5,284 nucleotides of DNA from Chloroflexota bacterium (GTDB lineage: Bacteria; Chloroflexota; Limnocylindria; QHBO01), in the NCBI GenBank assembly GCA_005880165.1, contig VBJP01000154.1, positions 1-5,284 of the forward strand, written 5' to 3'. The position numbers were made by a program, and so were the translations under genes. The notes under the pieces were generated by a model. That model ran no database searches and was not told where the DNA came from. It saw nothing but the letters and a program-made list of their open reading frames with translations. How positions within the stretch are numbered: position 1 is the first letter of the stretch; each line of letters opens with the position of its first letter. Below are positions 1-5,284 of this stretch, piece after piece.

Positions 1-268
1 GCTGGTAGGCGCCGGTGGCTCCCGCGCGACCGCTGACACCGTCGGTCCCCTTGGGGTCAAGGCGCGAGACGGTGGGACAGATCGAAGTACCGCTGTTCAC
101 CGACGCATATCGCGCCGCCTCGCGTGCGGCGTTGGTGACCTGCTGCTGATAAAAGACCCCAACTCCAAGGATGACAATCCCAAGGAGCAAGCTCAGGAAG
201 AGCGGAAGGATGAGAGCGAGTTCGACCATCGTCTGGCCCCGCAACGAAGGCGCCCGACGCACCAGCAT
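1..268 (-). CDS. TadE-like minor pilin (pseudopilin), 3' end beyond window
   Basis: The first 89 residues are visible; the C-terminus lies outside the window. A short basic leader (MLVRRAPSLRG) is followed by QTMVELALILPLF and a hydrophobic helix at about residues 17-40, then a QVTNAAREAARYAS segment. This arrangement is the hallmark of the TadE-like domain, found in membrane-anchored pseudopilins of Tad/Flp pilus systems. Gly11 followed by Glu16 (G, then E at +5) resembles a class IVb prepilin peptidase site; processing is inferred by analogy with TadE/TadF. The start was chosen because ATG at 268-266 overlaps the stop of the upstream gene (TGATG), which implies translational coupling; no strong Shine-Dalgarno is visible. 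The remaining length is unknown, so a longer TadG-like protein cannot be excluded. Confidence 0.85.
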   Translation of the reverse strand, partial: MLVRRAPSLRGQTMVELALILPLFLSLLLGIVILGVGVFYQQQVTNAAREAARYASVNSGTSICPTVSRLDPKGTDGVSGRAGATGAYQ

Positions 269-990
269 CACGCGCACCCGCTGTAGTAGCAGGCGACGGT
301 GAAGGTTCGCGTGCGCTGGAGGTAGATGTCCCCGATCGTCAGGCTCGACCCGAACGGAAGGGTCAGGTTCTGGAGATTGAACAGAGTTGTGAACTGGTAG
401 CAACTCCTGACCTCGACGTACGGCAGCGCTCCCGATCCCTGGACGTTGGTGGTATCCCAACCGCTCGCGAGGTCAGGGCATTGCGCCGGAGGCGACGGCG
501 AATCGGCCGTGCCGTTGCAGAAGGGGTCGGGTCCGAACGCGGCGCCCATCGCGTCGTGTACGCAGACGGCCGTGGGCGGCATCGAGCACGGATTGTCCAC
601 GGTGGTGCCCGAGAGAGGCGGCGGCGACGATGGGCCCAGGAATACGCGGTTCGGCAGGACCTGTGCCTCCTGGCAGAGCGAGTAAAGAGCGACCTCGTGC
701 AGCCGCTCGTAGTCGGATGCCGTCAGCCCACTGGGCTTGTTTCGCATGATTTGCACGTACTCTTGGGCAGCCGCCTCAGCCGCGTTTCGAGTCGCGGCCT
801 CCATGGTTATTCCGGCCGCGAACACACGCCCAAAGTCGGCGATACCCATGAGTAGGATGAGCAGCATCGGGAGCACCAGCACGAATTCGACGAGCGACTG
901 GCCGCGCGGAGATGAACGGATCCAGCCCGCCTTCTTAAGCCGATAGTGATGGCGGCTGGGTGGGCCACCCAGCGTTCTTGTGTCTCGCAT
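268..990 (-). CDS. TadE-like minor pilin (pseudopilin) with cysteine-rich ectodomain
   Basis: This complete 240-residue protein has a basic N-terminal segment (residues 1-29), then RGQSLVEFVLVLPMLLILL with a membrane helix at about 36-59, then ATRNAAEAAAQEY. These are the signature of TadE-like domains. Gly30 and Glu35 form a G-x4-E motif like the Flp prepilin cleavage site, so processing after Gly30 is plausible but inferred. The rest (about 60-240) should be extracytoplasmic and holds eight cysteines (106, 135, 143, 158, 171, 197, 234, 239), none in the helix, and a Pro/Ser-rich stretch at 119-170. The start is the ATG at 990-988, the first start in an otherwise open frame; a possible Shine-Dalgarno AGGGGG lies at 1008-1003, 12 nt upstream, which is rather far. 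The gene is the first of this minus-strand unit within the window and overlaps the next gene by one base. Its likely role is a minor component of a Tad pilus or secretion apparatus; an unrelated surface protein with a TadE anchor is the alternative. Confidence 0.87.
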   Translation of the reverse strand: MRDTRTLGGPPSRHHYRLKKAGWIRSSPRGQSLVEFVLVLPMLLILLMGIADFGRVFAAGITMEAATRNAAEAAAQEYVQIMRNKPSGLTASDYERLHEVALYSLCQEAQVLPNRVFLGPSSPPPLSGTTVDNPCSMPPTAVCVHDAMGAAFGPDPFCNGTADSPSPPAQCPDLASGWDTTNVQGSGALPYVEVRSCYQFTTLFNLQNLTLPFGSSLTIGDIYLQRTRTFTVACYYSGCA

Positions 991-1177
991 GCCGGCAACC
1001 AGCCCCCTGGAGTGCAGGCCACCCGGGCTCGGATGGCGGGCACAATCCGCTCTTGCGGAGGGGAACCGTAGTACTAGGGAGGTCCTGCTACTACTGTTTC
1101 AAGGAGGGAATCGTTGACCCCCTGCACCGATTTGGGAAGATTCGGCAGTGCAGTGAGGAAGAGTGCGGTAGCCCAAC

Positions 1178-1217
1178 CGTACTGGTACGACCTTGCAACC
1201 CACCTTGCGAGCGCAAG
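1178..1217. promoter_or_regulatory. Two perfect palindromes with 2-nt spacers (possible operators)
   Basis: CGTAC-TG-GTACG (1178-1189) and CTTGCG-AG-CGCAAG (1204-1217) share the same geometry but not the same sequence, and their centres are 27 bp apart. They lie 50-90 bp upstream of the NUDIX start. They could bind a dimeric regulator or form small RNA hairpins; no regulator gene is nearby, so this is only a candidate. Confidence 0.25.
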
Positions 1218-1253
1218 CGCCGATGATGCGCGAATGCACCGGCGACCCCCGGC

Positions 1254-1259
1254 TAGACT
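1254..1259 (+). promoter_or_regulatory. Candidate -10 element for a leaderless NUDIX transcript
   Basis: TAGACT matches TAnnnT and lies 8 nt before the ATG at 1268, so transcription would start at or within a few bases of the start codon. There is no Shine-Dalgarno before this ATG, and an in-frame TAA at 1265-1267 rules out an upstream start. No convincing -35 hexamer is visible at 16-19 nt spacing. Confidence 0.45.
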
Positions 1260-1267
1260 TCGACTAA

Positions 1268-1891
1268 ATGACCCTTGGGACGACCGAGCAGGTCCTCGTT
1301 TTGCCTCGCGACCAGGTGCCGGGCGGTTGCGATTTCACCGGGATTCGCGGCGCAGATCCGACCGCGCTCGAGGCCCTCATGCAGGCGGTTCGCGAGGGTG
1401 GCAGCTACCTGCCGCGCCCGACGGCCGAGGTGGATCCGGGCCACAAGCAGCTGATTCCGTACGTGGTCGTTCGACAGGGTTCGCTCCTCTTCCTCATGGA
1501 GCGCTCCGCGGCCGGCGGCGATCCGCGCCTGCACGGCAAGGCCAGCATCGGCGTGGGCGGGCACCTCAACCCGGTTGACCACGGCGAGGACCCGCTGATG
1601 GACGGCCTGCGCCGGGAGTGGTCGGAGGAGCTGGTCGCCGATTTCGAGCCGCACTTCCGGCTGGTTGGCTTCCTGAACGACGAGTCGAATCCGGTGGGTG
1701 CGGTCCATCTTGGCGTCGTCTTCACCGTCGAGGCCGATGGCCGACCCGTCACGGTTCGTGAGCACGAGAAGCTCACCGGCCGCTTTGCCCCTTCGGCGGA
1801 GATCCTCGCCCTGGGAGACCGGCTCGAGACCTGGTCACAGCTCACGCTGGCGGCCCTCCTCCCGGAGCCGATGGCGCTGCCCGCGCGCTAG
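1268..1891 (+). CDS. NUDIX-like hydrolase (predicted phosphoesterase, MutT-related)
   Basis: This 207-residue protein has a NUDIX core at about residues 60-195. KQLIPYVVVRQGSLLFLMER (60-79) gives the first strands of the fold, and GVGGHLNPVD (95-104) leads into the NUDIX box ending LRREWSEEL (114-122). Glu117, Glu120 and Glu121 match the metal-binding REUxEE element. The box is unusual: the stretch between Gly98 and Arg116 is about four residues longer than in the consensus Gx5Ex7RE, and the usual glycine after EE is Val123. From memory, a MutT-related group annotated as predicted phosphoesterases (COG4112-like) has GGHIN-P-type boxes of this kind. The substrate is unknown, probably a nucleoside diphosphate derivative or similar. 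The protein is cytoplasmic, with no signal peptide or membrane helix. ATG 1268 is the only sensible start because of the in-frame stop immediately before it. The gene appears to have its own promoter and is followed after 52 bp by nfeD. Confidence 0.85.
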   Translation: MTLGTTEQVLVLPRDQVPGGCDFTGIRGADPTALEALMQAVREGGSYLPRPTAEVDPGHKQLIPYVVVRQGSLLFLMERSAAGGDPRLHGKASIGVGGHLNPVDHGEDPLMDGLRREWSEELVADFEPHFRLVGFLNDESNPVGAVHLGVVFTVEADGRPVTVREHEKLTGRFAPSAEILALGDRLETWSQLTLAALLPEPMALPAR

Positions 1892-1928
1892 GTCGGATCG
1901 CCCAACGGGGCTGCCGGAAGCTCCCGCG

Positions 1929-1934
1929 TATACT
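1929..1934 (+). promoter_or_regulatory. Candidate -10 element for a leaderless nfeD-slipin transcript
   Basis: TATACT is one base from the consensus TATAAT and ends 9 nt before the ATG at 1944, which is a normal distance from a -10 hexamer to the transcription start. No Shine-Dalgarno is present. It sits in the 52-bp gap after the NUDIX stop. A -35 hexamer is not evident. Confidence 0.55.
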
Positions 1935-1943
1935 CGCGCCATC

Positions 1944-3320
1944 ATGGCCCTGCGGAGGGTGGCCCCACTCATCGCCCTCGTCCTGGGCACGCTTCTGGCG
2001 GTCGGTCATGCCCAGGCCGCGGATCCCACTGGCGTGGGCCGCATCCGTCTCACCGGCGTCATCGACCAGGTGAATGCGGCCTACATCGAAGAGGCGCTCA
2101 AGTCGGCGGCCGATACGAACCAGGCCGCCGTGATCATCCAGATCAACTCGCCCGGTGGCGACCTGGCCAGCATGGACCGCATGCTCCAGGCGATCCTCGC
2201 CAGCCGTGTACCGGTCCTCACATGGGTCGCGCCCGAAGGCGCCGGAGCGGGATCGGCCGCGACCTTCATCACCCTGGCAGGTGACGTGGCGGCCATGGCT
2301 CCCTCGACCAGCATCGGCGCTGCGGCCGTGGTCGGCTCCGGTGGTGAGGACCTGCCGACCACAGAGGCGACCAAGGTCACGAACTTCTACGCCTCCAAGA
2401 TCAGGCAGCTGGCCTCCACCCATGATCGCAACGCGGACTGGGCCGAGAGTGCGGTGCGCAAGGCCGCCAGCCTGGGGGCCTCCGAGGCGGTCGCCATGAA
2501 GCCGCCGGTGGTCGACATCCTGGCGAGCACCGTGACCGAGCTCTTGGCGGCAGTCGACAAGGGGACCCGCGCGGATGGCTTCGCGTACAAGCACGATGGC
2601 CAGCCACTCCCTAAGCTCTCGGGCCTCGCGATCAGCGACATCAGCATGAACCCCGGCCAGGGCCTGCTCCACCTGCTCTCTGATCCCAACTTGGCCTTCA
2701 TTCTGTTCACCATCGGGTTCTACGGCATCCTGGCCGAGCTGTTCCACCCGAACTACGTCTCGGGCACGCTCGGCGCCATTGCGATCGTGCTGGCCTTCAT
2801 CGGCTCCAACAGCCTGCCGCTCAACCTGGGCGGGCTGATCCTCATCATCATCGGCATCGGCCTGTTCGTGCTCGATCTCCACCTGCCCAGCCACGGCCTC
2901 CTGACGCTGGGCGGCGTGGTCTGCTTCATCCTGGGCGCCTCCGCCCTGTGGACCGGCGTGGCGCCCGGCCAGGAGTCGATTCGGGTCCAGGTGAGCCCGA
3001 TCCTCATCGGTCTCATCCTGGTCCTCACCCTCATCTACTTCTATGGGCTGATCAGGGCGCTGATGCGCATGCGCCAGCAACGGCCAATTCCAGTGCCGAT
3101 CAGGGGCCTGGTGGGCTCGAACGCCGTAGCCCAGACACTCATCGCGCCGACGGGCATCGCCTATGCTGCGGGCGAGGCCTGGTCGGCTCGCAGTCAGGGG
3201 GAGCCAATCTCACCAGGAACGCAACTTCGCGTCCTGCAGGTCAAGGGACTGGAGCTCCTCGTCGAGCCGACGGGTGCCACCGGACCGCCCGCCAATGAGG
3301 GAGACACGAATGTTCGATAA
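1944..3320 (+). CDS. nfeD: NfeD-family membrane-bound serine protease (ClpP class)
   Basis: This 458-residue protein has the full long-form NfeD layout. A signal peptide (residues 1-26, AQA before AD) precedes a ClpP/SppA-like protease domain at about 30-230 that should face outside the cytoplasm. Motifs are INSPGGDLASM (67-77), GAGSAATFI with candidate nucleophile Ser104, MAPSTSIGAA (118-127), and TKVTNF with candidate general base Lys144; these align with Ser97 and Lys138 of Pyrococcus PH1510 as I recall that sequence. About five membrane helices follow (roughly 250-268, 273-290, 296-313, 316-337, 351-372), then a C-terminal OB-fold NfeD domain (about 383-441). In the family the protease cleaves the C-terminal region of the partner stomatin. 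Here the slipin gene starts inside the last codons of this one, so they are very likely co-transcribed and coupled. ATG 1944 is preferred because it begins the signal peptide and follows a good -10; the open frame upstream only shadows the NUDIX gene. Confidence 0.93.
   Translation: MALRRVAPLIALVLGTLLAVGHAQAADPTGVGRIRLTGVIDQVNAAYIEEALKSAADTNQAAVIIQINSPGGDLASMDRMLQAILASRVPVLTWVAPEGAGAGSAATFITLAGDVAAMAPSTSIGAAAVVGSGGEDLPTTEATKVTNFYASKIRQLASTHDRNADWAESAVRKAASLGASEAVAMKPPVVDILASTVTELLAAVDKGTRADGFAYKHDGQPLPKLSGLAISDISMNPGQGLLHLLSDPNLAFILFTIGFYGILAELFHPNYVSGTLGAIAIVLAFIGSNSLPLNLGGLILIIIGIGLFVLDLHLPSHGLLTLGGVVCFILGASALWTGVAPGQESIRVQVSPILIGLILVLTLIYFYGLIRALMRMRQQRPIPVPIRGLVGSNAVAQTLIAPTGIAYAAGEAWSARSQGEPISPGTQLRVLQVKGLELLVEPTGATGPPANEGDTNVR
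3297..3303 (+). promoter_or_regulatory. Ribosome binding site of the slipin gene
   Basis: GAGGGAG lies 6 nt before ATG 3310, within the final codons of nfeD. It decides the slipin start: the frame stays open upstream, but only this ATG has a good Shine-Dalgarno and it opens directly onto the expected N-terminal membrane anchor. Confidence 0.85.
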
Positions 3321-4233
3321 CCCGGTGACGCTGGCGATCCTGGTGATCGTCCTGCTGGTCATCCTGTTCCTGATCGCCAACACCGTCCACATCGTGCGGC
3401 AGTACGAGCGGCTGGTGGTGTTCACCTTTGGCCGGGTGACGAACGGCGCGGCGGGGCCGGGGATCATCCTCCTCGTCCCGATCGTGCAGCAGACCGTGAA
3501 GGTCGACCTGCGCGAGTTCTATATCGAGATTCCGCAGCAGACCTGCATCACCAAGGACAACGCGCCCATCAGCATCGACTTCCTGGTCTATTCCAAGGTC
3601 TTTGATCCGGAAGAGTCGGTCACCGCGGTGACCAGCTTCTCCGGCGCCAGCCAGGCGCTGGCGGCGACCACGCTGCGAGCGGTGATCGGCGACATCCCGC
3701 TCGACGATGTGCTCGCCAAGCGCGAGGAGATCAACAACACGCTGCGCGCCAAGCTCGACGAGGTGACGCATCGCTGGGGCGTGAAGATCACCAACGTCGA
3801 GATCCGCGAGATCGTGCCGCCCCGCGAGATCCAGGAGGCGATGAACCGCCAGATGAGCGCCGAGCGGGGACGCCGCGCGGTCATCACCGAGTCCGAGGGC
3901 ACCCGCCAGGCCACCATCAACGTTGCGGAGGGCGACAAGCAGAGCGCCATCCTGCGTGCCGAGGGCAACCGCCAGAGCCAGATCCTCCAGGCCGAGGGAT
4001 ACGCCAACGCGCTCAAGACGATCTTTGGCGCGGCCCAGGGGATCGACCAGAAGACGATGGCGCTCCAGTACCTCGACGCGATCAAGGTGCTCGGCGCCGG
4101 CGAGTCGACGAAGTGGGTCATCCCCATGGAGCTGGCGGAGCTGACGCGGCCGATCACGGACGCGATGCGCACCACGCGCGTGACGCCCGAGGGTCCCGGG
4201 GCTCCGTCCGCGCCGGCAGCGGGCAAGGGTTAG
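3310..4233 (+). CDS. Slipin (stomatin-like SPFH/band 7 membrane protein)
   Basis: This 307-residue protein is a full-length slipin. Residues 5-25 are a single membrane-anchoring hydrophobic helix, followed by the SPFH/band 7 domain (about 26-185): QYERLVVFTFGRV (31-43), GPGIILLVPIVQ (49-60), the segment around DLREFYIEIPQQ (66-77), and the helix TLRAVIGDIPLDDVLAKREE (121-140). A charged coiled-coil region at about 175-235 contains four E-G pairs at residues 196, 207, 218 and 229, an exact 11-residue period typical of stomatins. STKWVIPMELAEL (266-278) corresponds to the hydrophobic C-terminal segment that NfeD-type proteases cut in the archaeal homologue. The last 20 residues are a Gly/Pro/Ala-rich tail. 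Slipins assemble into oligomeric rings on the membrane and are tied to membrane microdomain organisation and quality control. The 11-bp overlap with nfeD indicates an operon. Confidence 0.95.
   Translation: MFDNPVTLAILVIVLLVILFLIANTVHIVRQYERLVVFTFGRVTNGAAGPGIILLVPIVQQTVKVDLREFYIEIPQQTCITKDNAPISIDFLVYSKVFDPEESVTAVTSFSGASQALAATTLRAVIGDIPLDDVLAKREEINNTLRAKLDEVTHRWGVKITNVEIREIVPPREIQEAMNRQMSAERGRRAVITESEGTRQATINVAEGDKQSAILRAEGNRQSQILQAEGYANALKTIFGAAQGIDQKTMALQYLDAIKVLGAGESTKWVIPMELAELTRPITDAMRTTRVTPEGPGAPSAPAAGKG
3895..3996 (+). repeat. Degenerate 33-nt (11-residue) tandem repeat in the slipin coiled coil
   Basis: Three successive units (EGTRQATINVA, EGDKQSAILRA, EGNRQSQILQA) start at residues 196, 207 and 218, and a fourth EG pair follows at 229. 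The period is exactly 11 residues, an 11-mer (hendecad) coiled-coil pattern that is usual in stomatin and slipin C-terminal helices. At the DNA level it is diverged, so the repeat is ancient and not a recent expansion. Confidence 0.8.
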
Positions 4234-4306
4234 GGGGCGCTGACTCGGCTTCGGTCCCGGGGATCCTGGTCACGTGATGTCCCGCTATCGGGTCTGTGGT
4301 CCGGAT

Positions 4307-4319
4307 TGGGGGCACCCCA
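4307..4319 (+). terminator. Weak candidate terminator hairpin after the slipin
   Basis: TGGGG-GCA-CCCCA forms a 5-bp stem with a 3-nt loop 74 bp after the slipin stop. A smaller CCCG-CTAT-CGGG stem (4281-4292) and an 8-bp palindrome TCACGTGA (4270-4277) lie just before it. There is no T-run, so an intrinsic terminator is uncertain; the slipin message may read into the next gene. Confidence 0.2.
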
Positions 4320-4391
4320 CGCCTCATTCCACGCCCGCAATCCCGGTGGCGGTCGTCGTGCTTGGCAGAGCCCTGGGTCAGGACCGATAGC

Positions 4392-5284
4392 GTGGCGCCA
4401 AGTGACCGCACGGCGTCCGGCCATGCCCGGCGCAACGCGCTGATGGCATGGCTGGGGCGTGCGCTGGCCGCACTGACGGCGGGCTACGTCGCCTTCCTGA
4501 CCGTCGAAGGCTCGCGGCGCCTGATGCGCCCGCCACGGCGTGCGTTTCTGCCGTTCGTGGAGGGCGACGCGCTCACGCCAGCCGACCTGGGGCTGCCGTA
4601 CGAAGAGGTCCGCTTCACGACCGATGACGGCGTGACCCTCTCCGGCTGGCTCGTTGCGGCCCGGCACGAGACTCGATCCGCGGTCATCCTGATGCACGGC
4701 TTCAGCTGGAACCGGCTGGGGGAGCTCTCCGCCTTCGTTCCCTGGCTGCGCGAGCATTACCACGTCCTGCAGTTCGACTTCCGCGGGCACGGGACGAGCG
4801 GCGACGCGGATATCACCCTGGGAACCGCCGAGCGCCACGACGTCGCAGCCGCGGTGCGCCTGCTCGAGAGTCGCGGGATGGGACCCATCGCGCTGATGGG
4901 GATGAGCATGGGCGCGGCGATCGCCATCCTGGCCGCGCCGGACCTGCCGGTGGCCGCCGTGGTGGCGGATGCACCCTATGCGGACCTGCACCACCCGATC
5001 GCCAACCGCATGCGCGAGTGGCACTACCCGCTCGCCTGGCTCGGGTCGCGGCTCATCGTGATGGCGGCCAGCGTCAGGGCGCGAACGCGGCTGCTGTCGC
5101 CGATCGATCGCGTCGCCGACATCGCCCCGCGCGGACTCCTGATCATTGCCCCGCGGGAGGATCGGCTCATCGATCACAGCCAGGCGCTGCGGCTGTACGC
5201 CGCGGCCCGAGAGCCCAAGGAGCTGTACGTCGTCCCGGGAGCGGGCCATCCGGAGGCGCATGCCTTTGGTGGCGCCGACTACGA
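4392..5284 (+). CDS. Membrane-anchored alpha/beta hydrolase, 3' end beyond window
   Basis: 297 residues are visible and the frame is open at the window end. A basic N-terminus and a hydrophobic segment (about 19-38) suggest a membrane anchor or uncleaved signal. The alpha/beta-hydrolase fold follows: ILMHGFSWN (99-107, oxyanion-hole HGF), LQFDFRGHGTSGD (126-138), nucleophile elbow GMSMG with Ser172, probable acid Asp257 in APREDRLID, and His286 in PGAGHPEAH. With the triad complete, little of the domain should be missing. The layout resembles YqkD/FrsA-like hydrolases of unknown substrate, probably esterases or peptidases; substrate cannot be told from sequence. GTG 4392 is chosen because AGGA (4380-4383) lies 8 nt upstream and it adds basic residues before the helix; ATG 4443, without a ribosome binding site, is the alternative. 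It lies 158 bp after the slipin, on the same strand. Confidence 0.88.
   Translation, partial: MAPSDRTASGHARRNALMAWLGRALAALTAGYVAFLTVEGSRRLMRPPRRAFLPFVEGDALTPADLGLPYEEVRFTTDDGVTLSGWLVAARHETRSAVILMHGFSWNRLGELSAFVPWLREHYHVLQFDFRGHGTSGDADITLGTAERHDVAAAVRLLESRGMGPIALMGMSMGAAIAILAAPDLPVAAVVADAPYADLHHPIANRMREWHYPLAWLGSRLIVMAASVRARTRLLSPIDRVADIAPRGLLIIAPREDRLIDHSQALRLYAAAREPKELYVVPGAGHPEAHAFGGADY

Larger units (their letters stand above)
991..1267. promoter_or_regulatory. Divergent intergenic region with small inverted repeats
   Basis: This 277-bp gap separates the minus-strand tad genes from the plus-strand NUDIX gene, so it should contain both promoters. Seen directly: a hairpin-forming TCCGC-TCTT-GCGGA at 1046-1059; GTAGTA (1068-1073) mirrored by TACTAC (1089-1094); CGTAC-TG-GTACG at 1178-1189; CTTGCG-AG-CGCAAG at 1204-1217; and the direct repeat ACCTTGC at 1190-1196 and 1202-1208. 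For the minus strand, TTGAAA (1102-1097) and TAGTAC (1076-1071) are the best hexamers, but their 20-nt spacing is poor. An AAGGAGG at 1101-1107 stands 6 nt before a TTG codon. No tRNA or known riboswitch was recognised. Confidence 0.5.

Noticed and set aside
481..855. Plus-strand frame opposite the TadE-like gene
   Set aside because: The protein is Arg-rich without any motif, and the opposite strand carries an unmistakable TadE-like N-terminus.
1698..1943. N-terminal extension of nfeD to an upstream ATG
   Set aside because: The extension lies inside the NUDIX gene in another frame and gives an Arg/Ser/Pro-rich sequence. The signal peptide begins at 1944 after a good -10.
1842..3080. Long minus-strand open frame (412 codons) opposite nfeD
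   Set aside because: The translation is low-complexity and dominated by Asp, Glu, Gln, Gly and Arg, as expected for the antisense of hydrophobic membrane helices. The plus strand has clear NfeD motifs.
3163..3309. Upstream start for the slipin
   Set aside because: It would add 49 residues overlapping the nfeD OB domain and hide the N-terminal membrane anchor. The ribosome binding site at 3297-3303 points to ATG 3310.
4270..4277. TCACGTGA palindrome as an operator
   Set aside because: An 8-bp palindrome is expected by chance at this length scale, its flanks are not symmetric, and there is no second copy in the window.
4230..5261. Long minus-strand open frame (343 codons) opposite the alpha/beta hydrolase
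   Set aside because: Its translation is rich in Arg, Gly, His and Pro with no recognisable domain, while the plus strand encodes a complete catalytic triad in order. It is a GC-driven shadow frame.
1..5284. CRISPR arrays, transposons, tRNA or rRNA genes
   Set aside because: No regularly spaced repeats, transposase motifs, terminal inverted repeats or recognisable structural RNA sequences were seen on either strand.

Overview
The window is GC-rich bacterial DNA with dense coding on both strands. It holds a two-gene piece of a Tad-type (Flp pilus-like) secretion locus on the minus strand and four plus-strand genes: a NUDIX-like hydrolase, an NfeD-type membrane serine protease, a slipin (stomatin/SPFH) and the first part of an alpha/beta hydrolase. 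High GC, TadE-like proteins in tandem, and two genes that appear to lack leaders (an extended -10 hexamer 8-9 nt before ATG, no Shine-Dalgarno) would fit a Chloroflexota or actinobacterial-type genome. This is an inference; no rRNA or marker gene is present to settle it.

Layout. Bases 1-990 (minus strand): two TadE-like genes overlap by one base (TGATG), the upstream one complete (240 aa) and the downstream one cut by the window edge. Both have an N-terminal G-Q-(S/T)-x-V-E motif followed by a hydrophobic helix. Bases 991-1267: a 277-bp divergent intergenic region with several small inverted repeats. Bases 1268-1891 (plus strand): NUDIX-like predicted phosphoesterase. Bases 1944-3320 and 3310-4233: NfeD protease and slipin, overlapping by 11 bp, with a good ribosome binding site for the slipin inside the end of nfeD. 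Bases 4234-4391: short intergenic stretch with a small GC hairpin. Bases 4392-5284: membrane-anchored alpha/beta hydrolase, 3' end missing.

How they work together. NfeD and slipin form a recognised membrane quality-control pair: the ClpP-like serine protease has a Ser/Lys dyad and the stomatin homologue is its known substrate in the archaeal PH1510/PH1511 system. The TadE-like proteins would be membrane-anchored minor pilins (pseudopilins) of a Tad pilus or secretion machine transcribed away from the rest. The NUDIX-like gene and the alpha/beta hydrolase have no evident functional tie to their neighbours.

I did not find a clearly new biological system. The points most worth checking are the leaderless promoter pair, the cysteine-rich ectodomain of the complete TadE-like protein, the altered NUDIX box, and two 2-nt-spaced palindromes in the divergent intergenic region.
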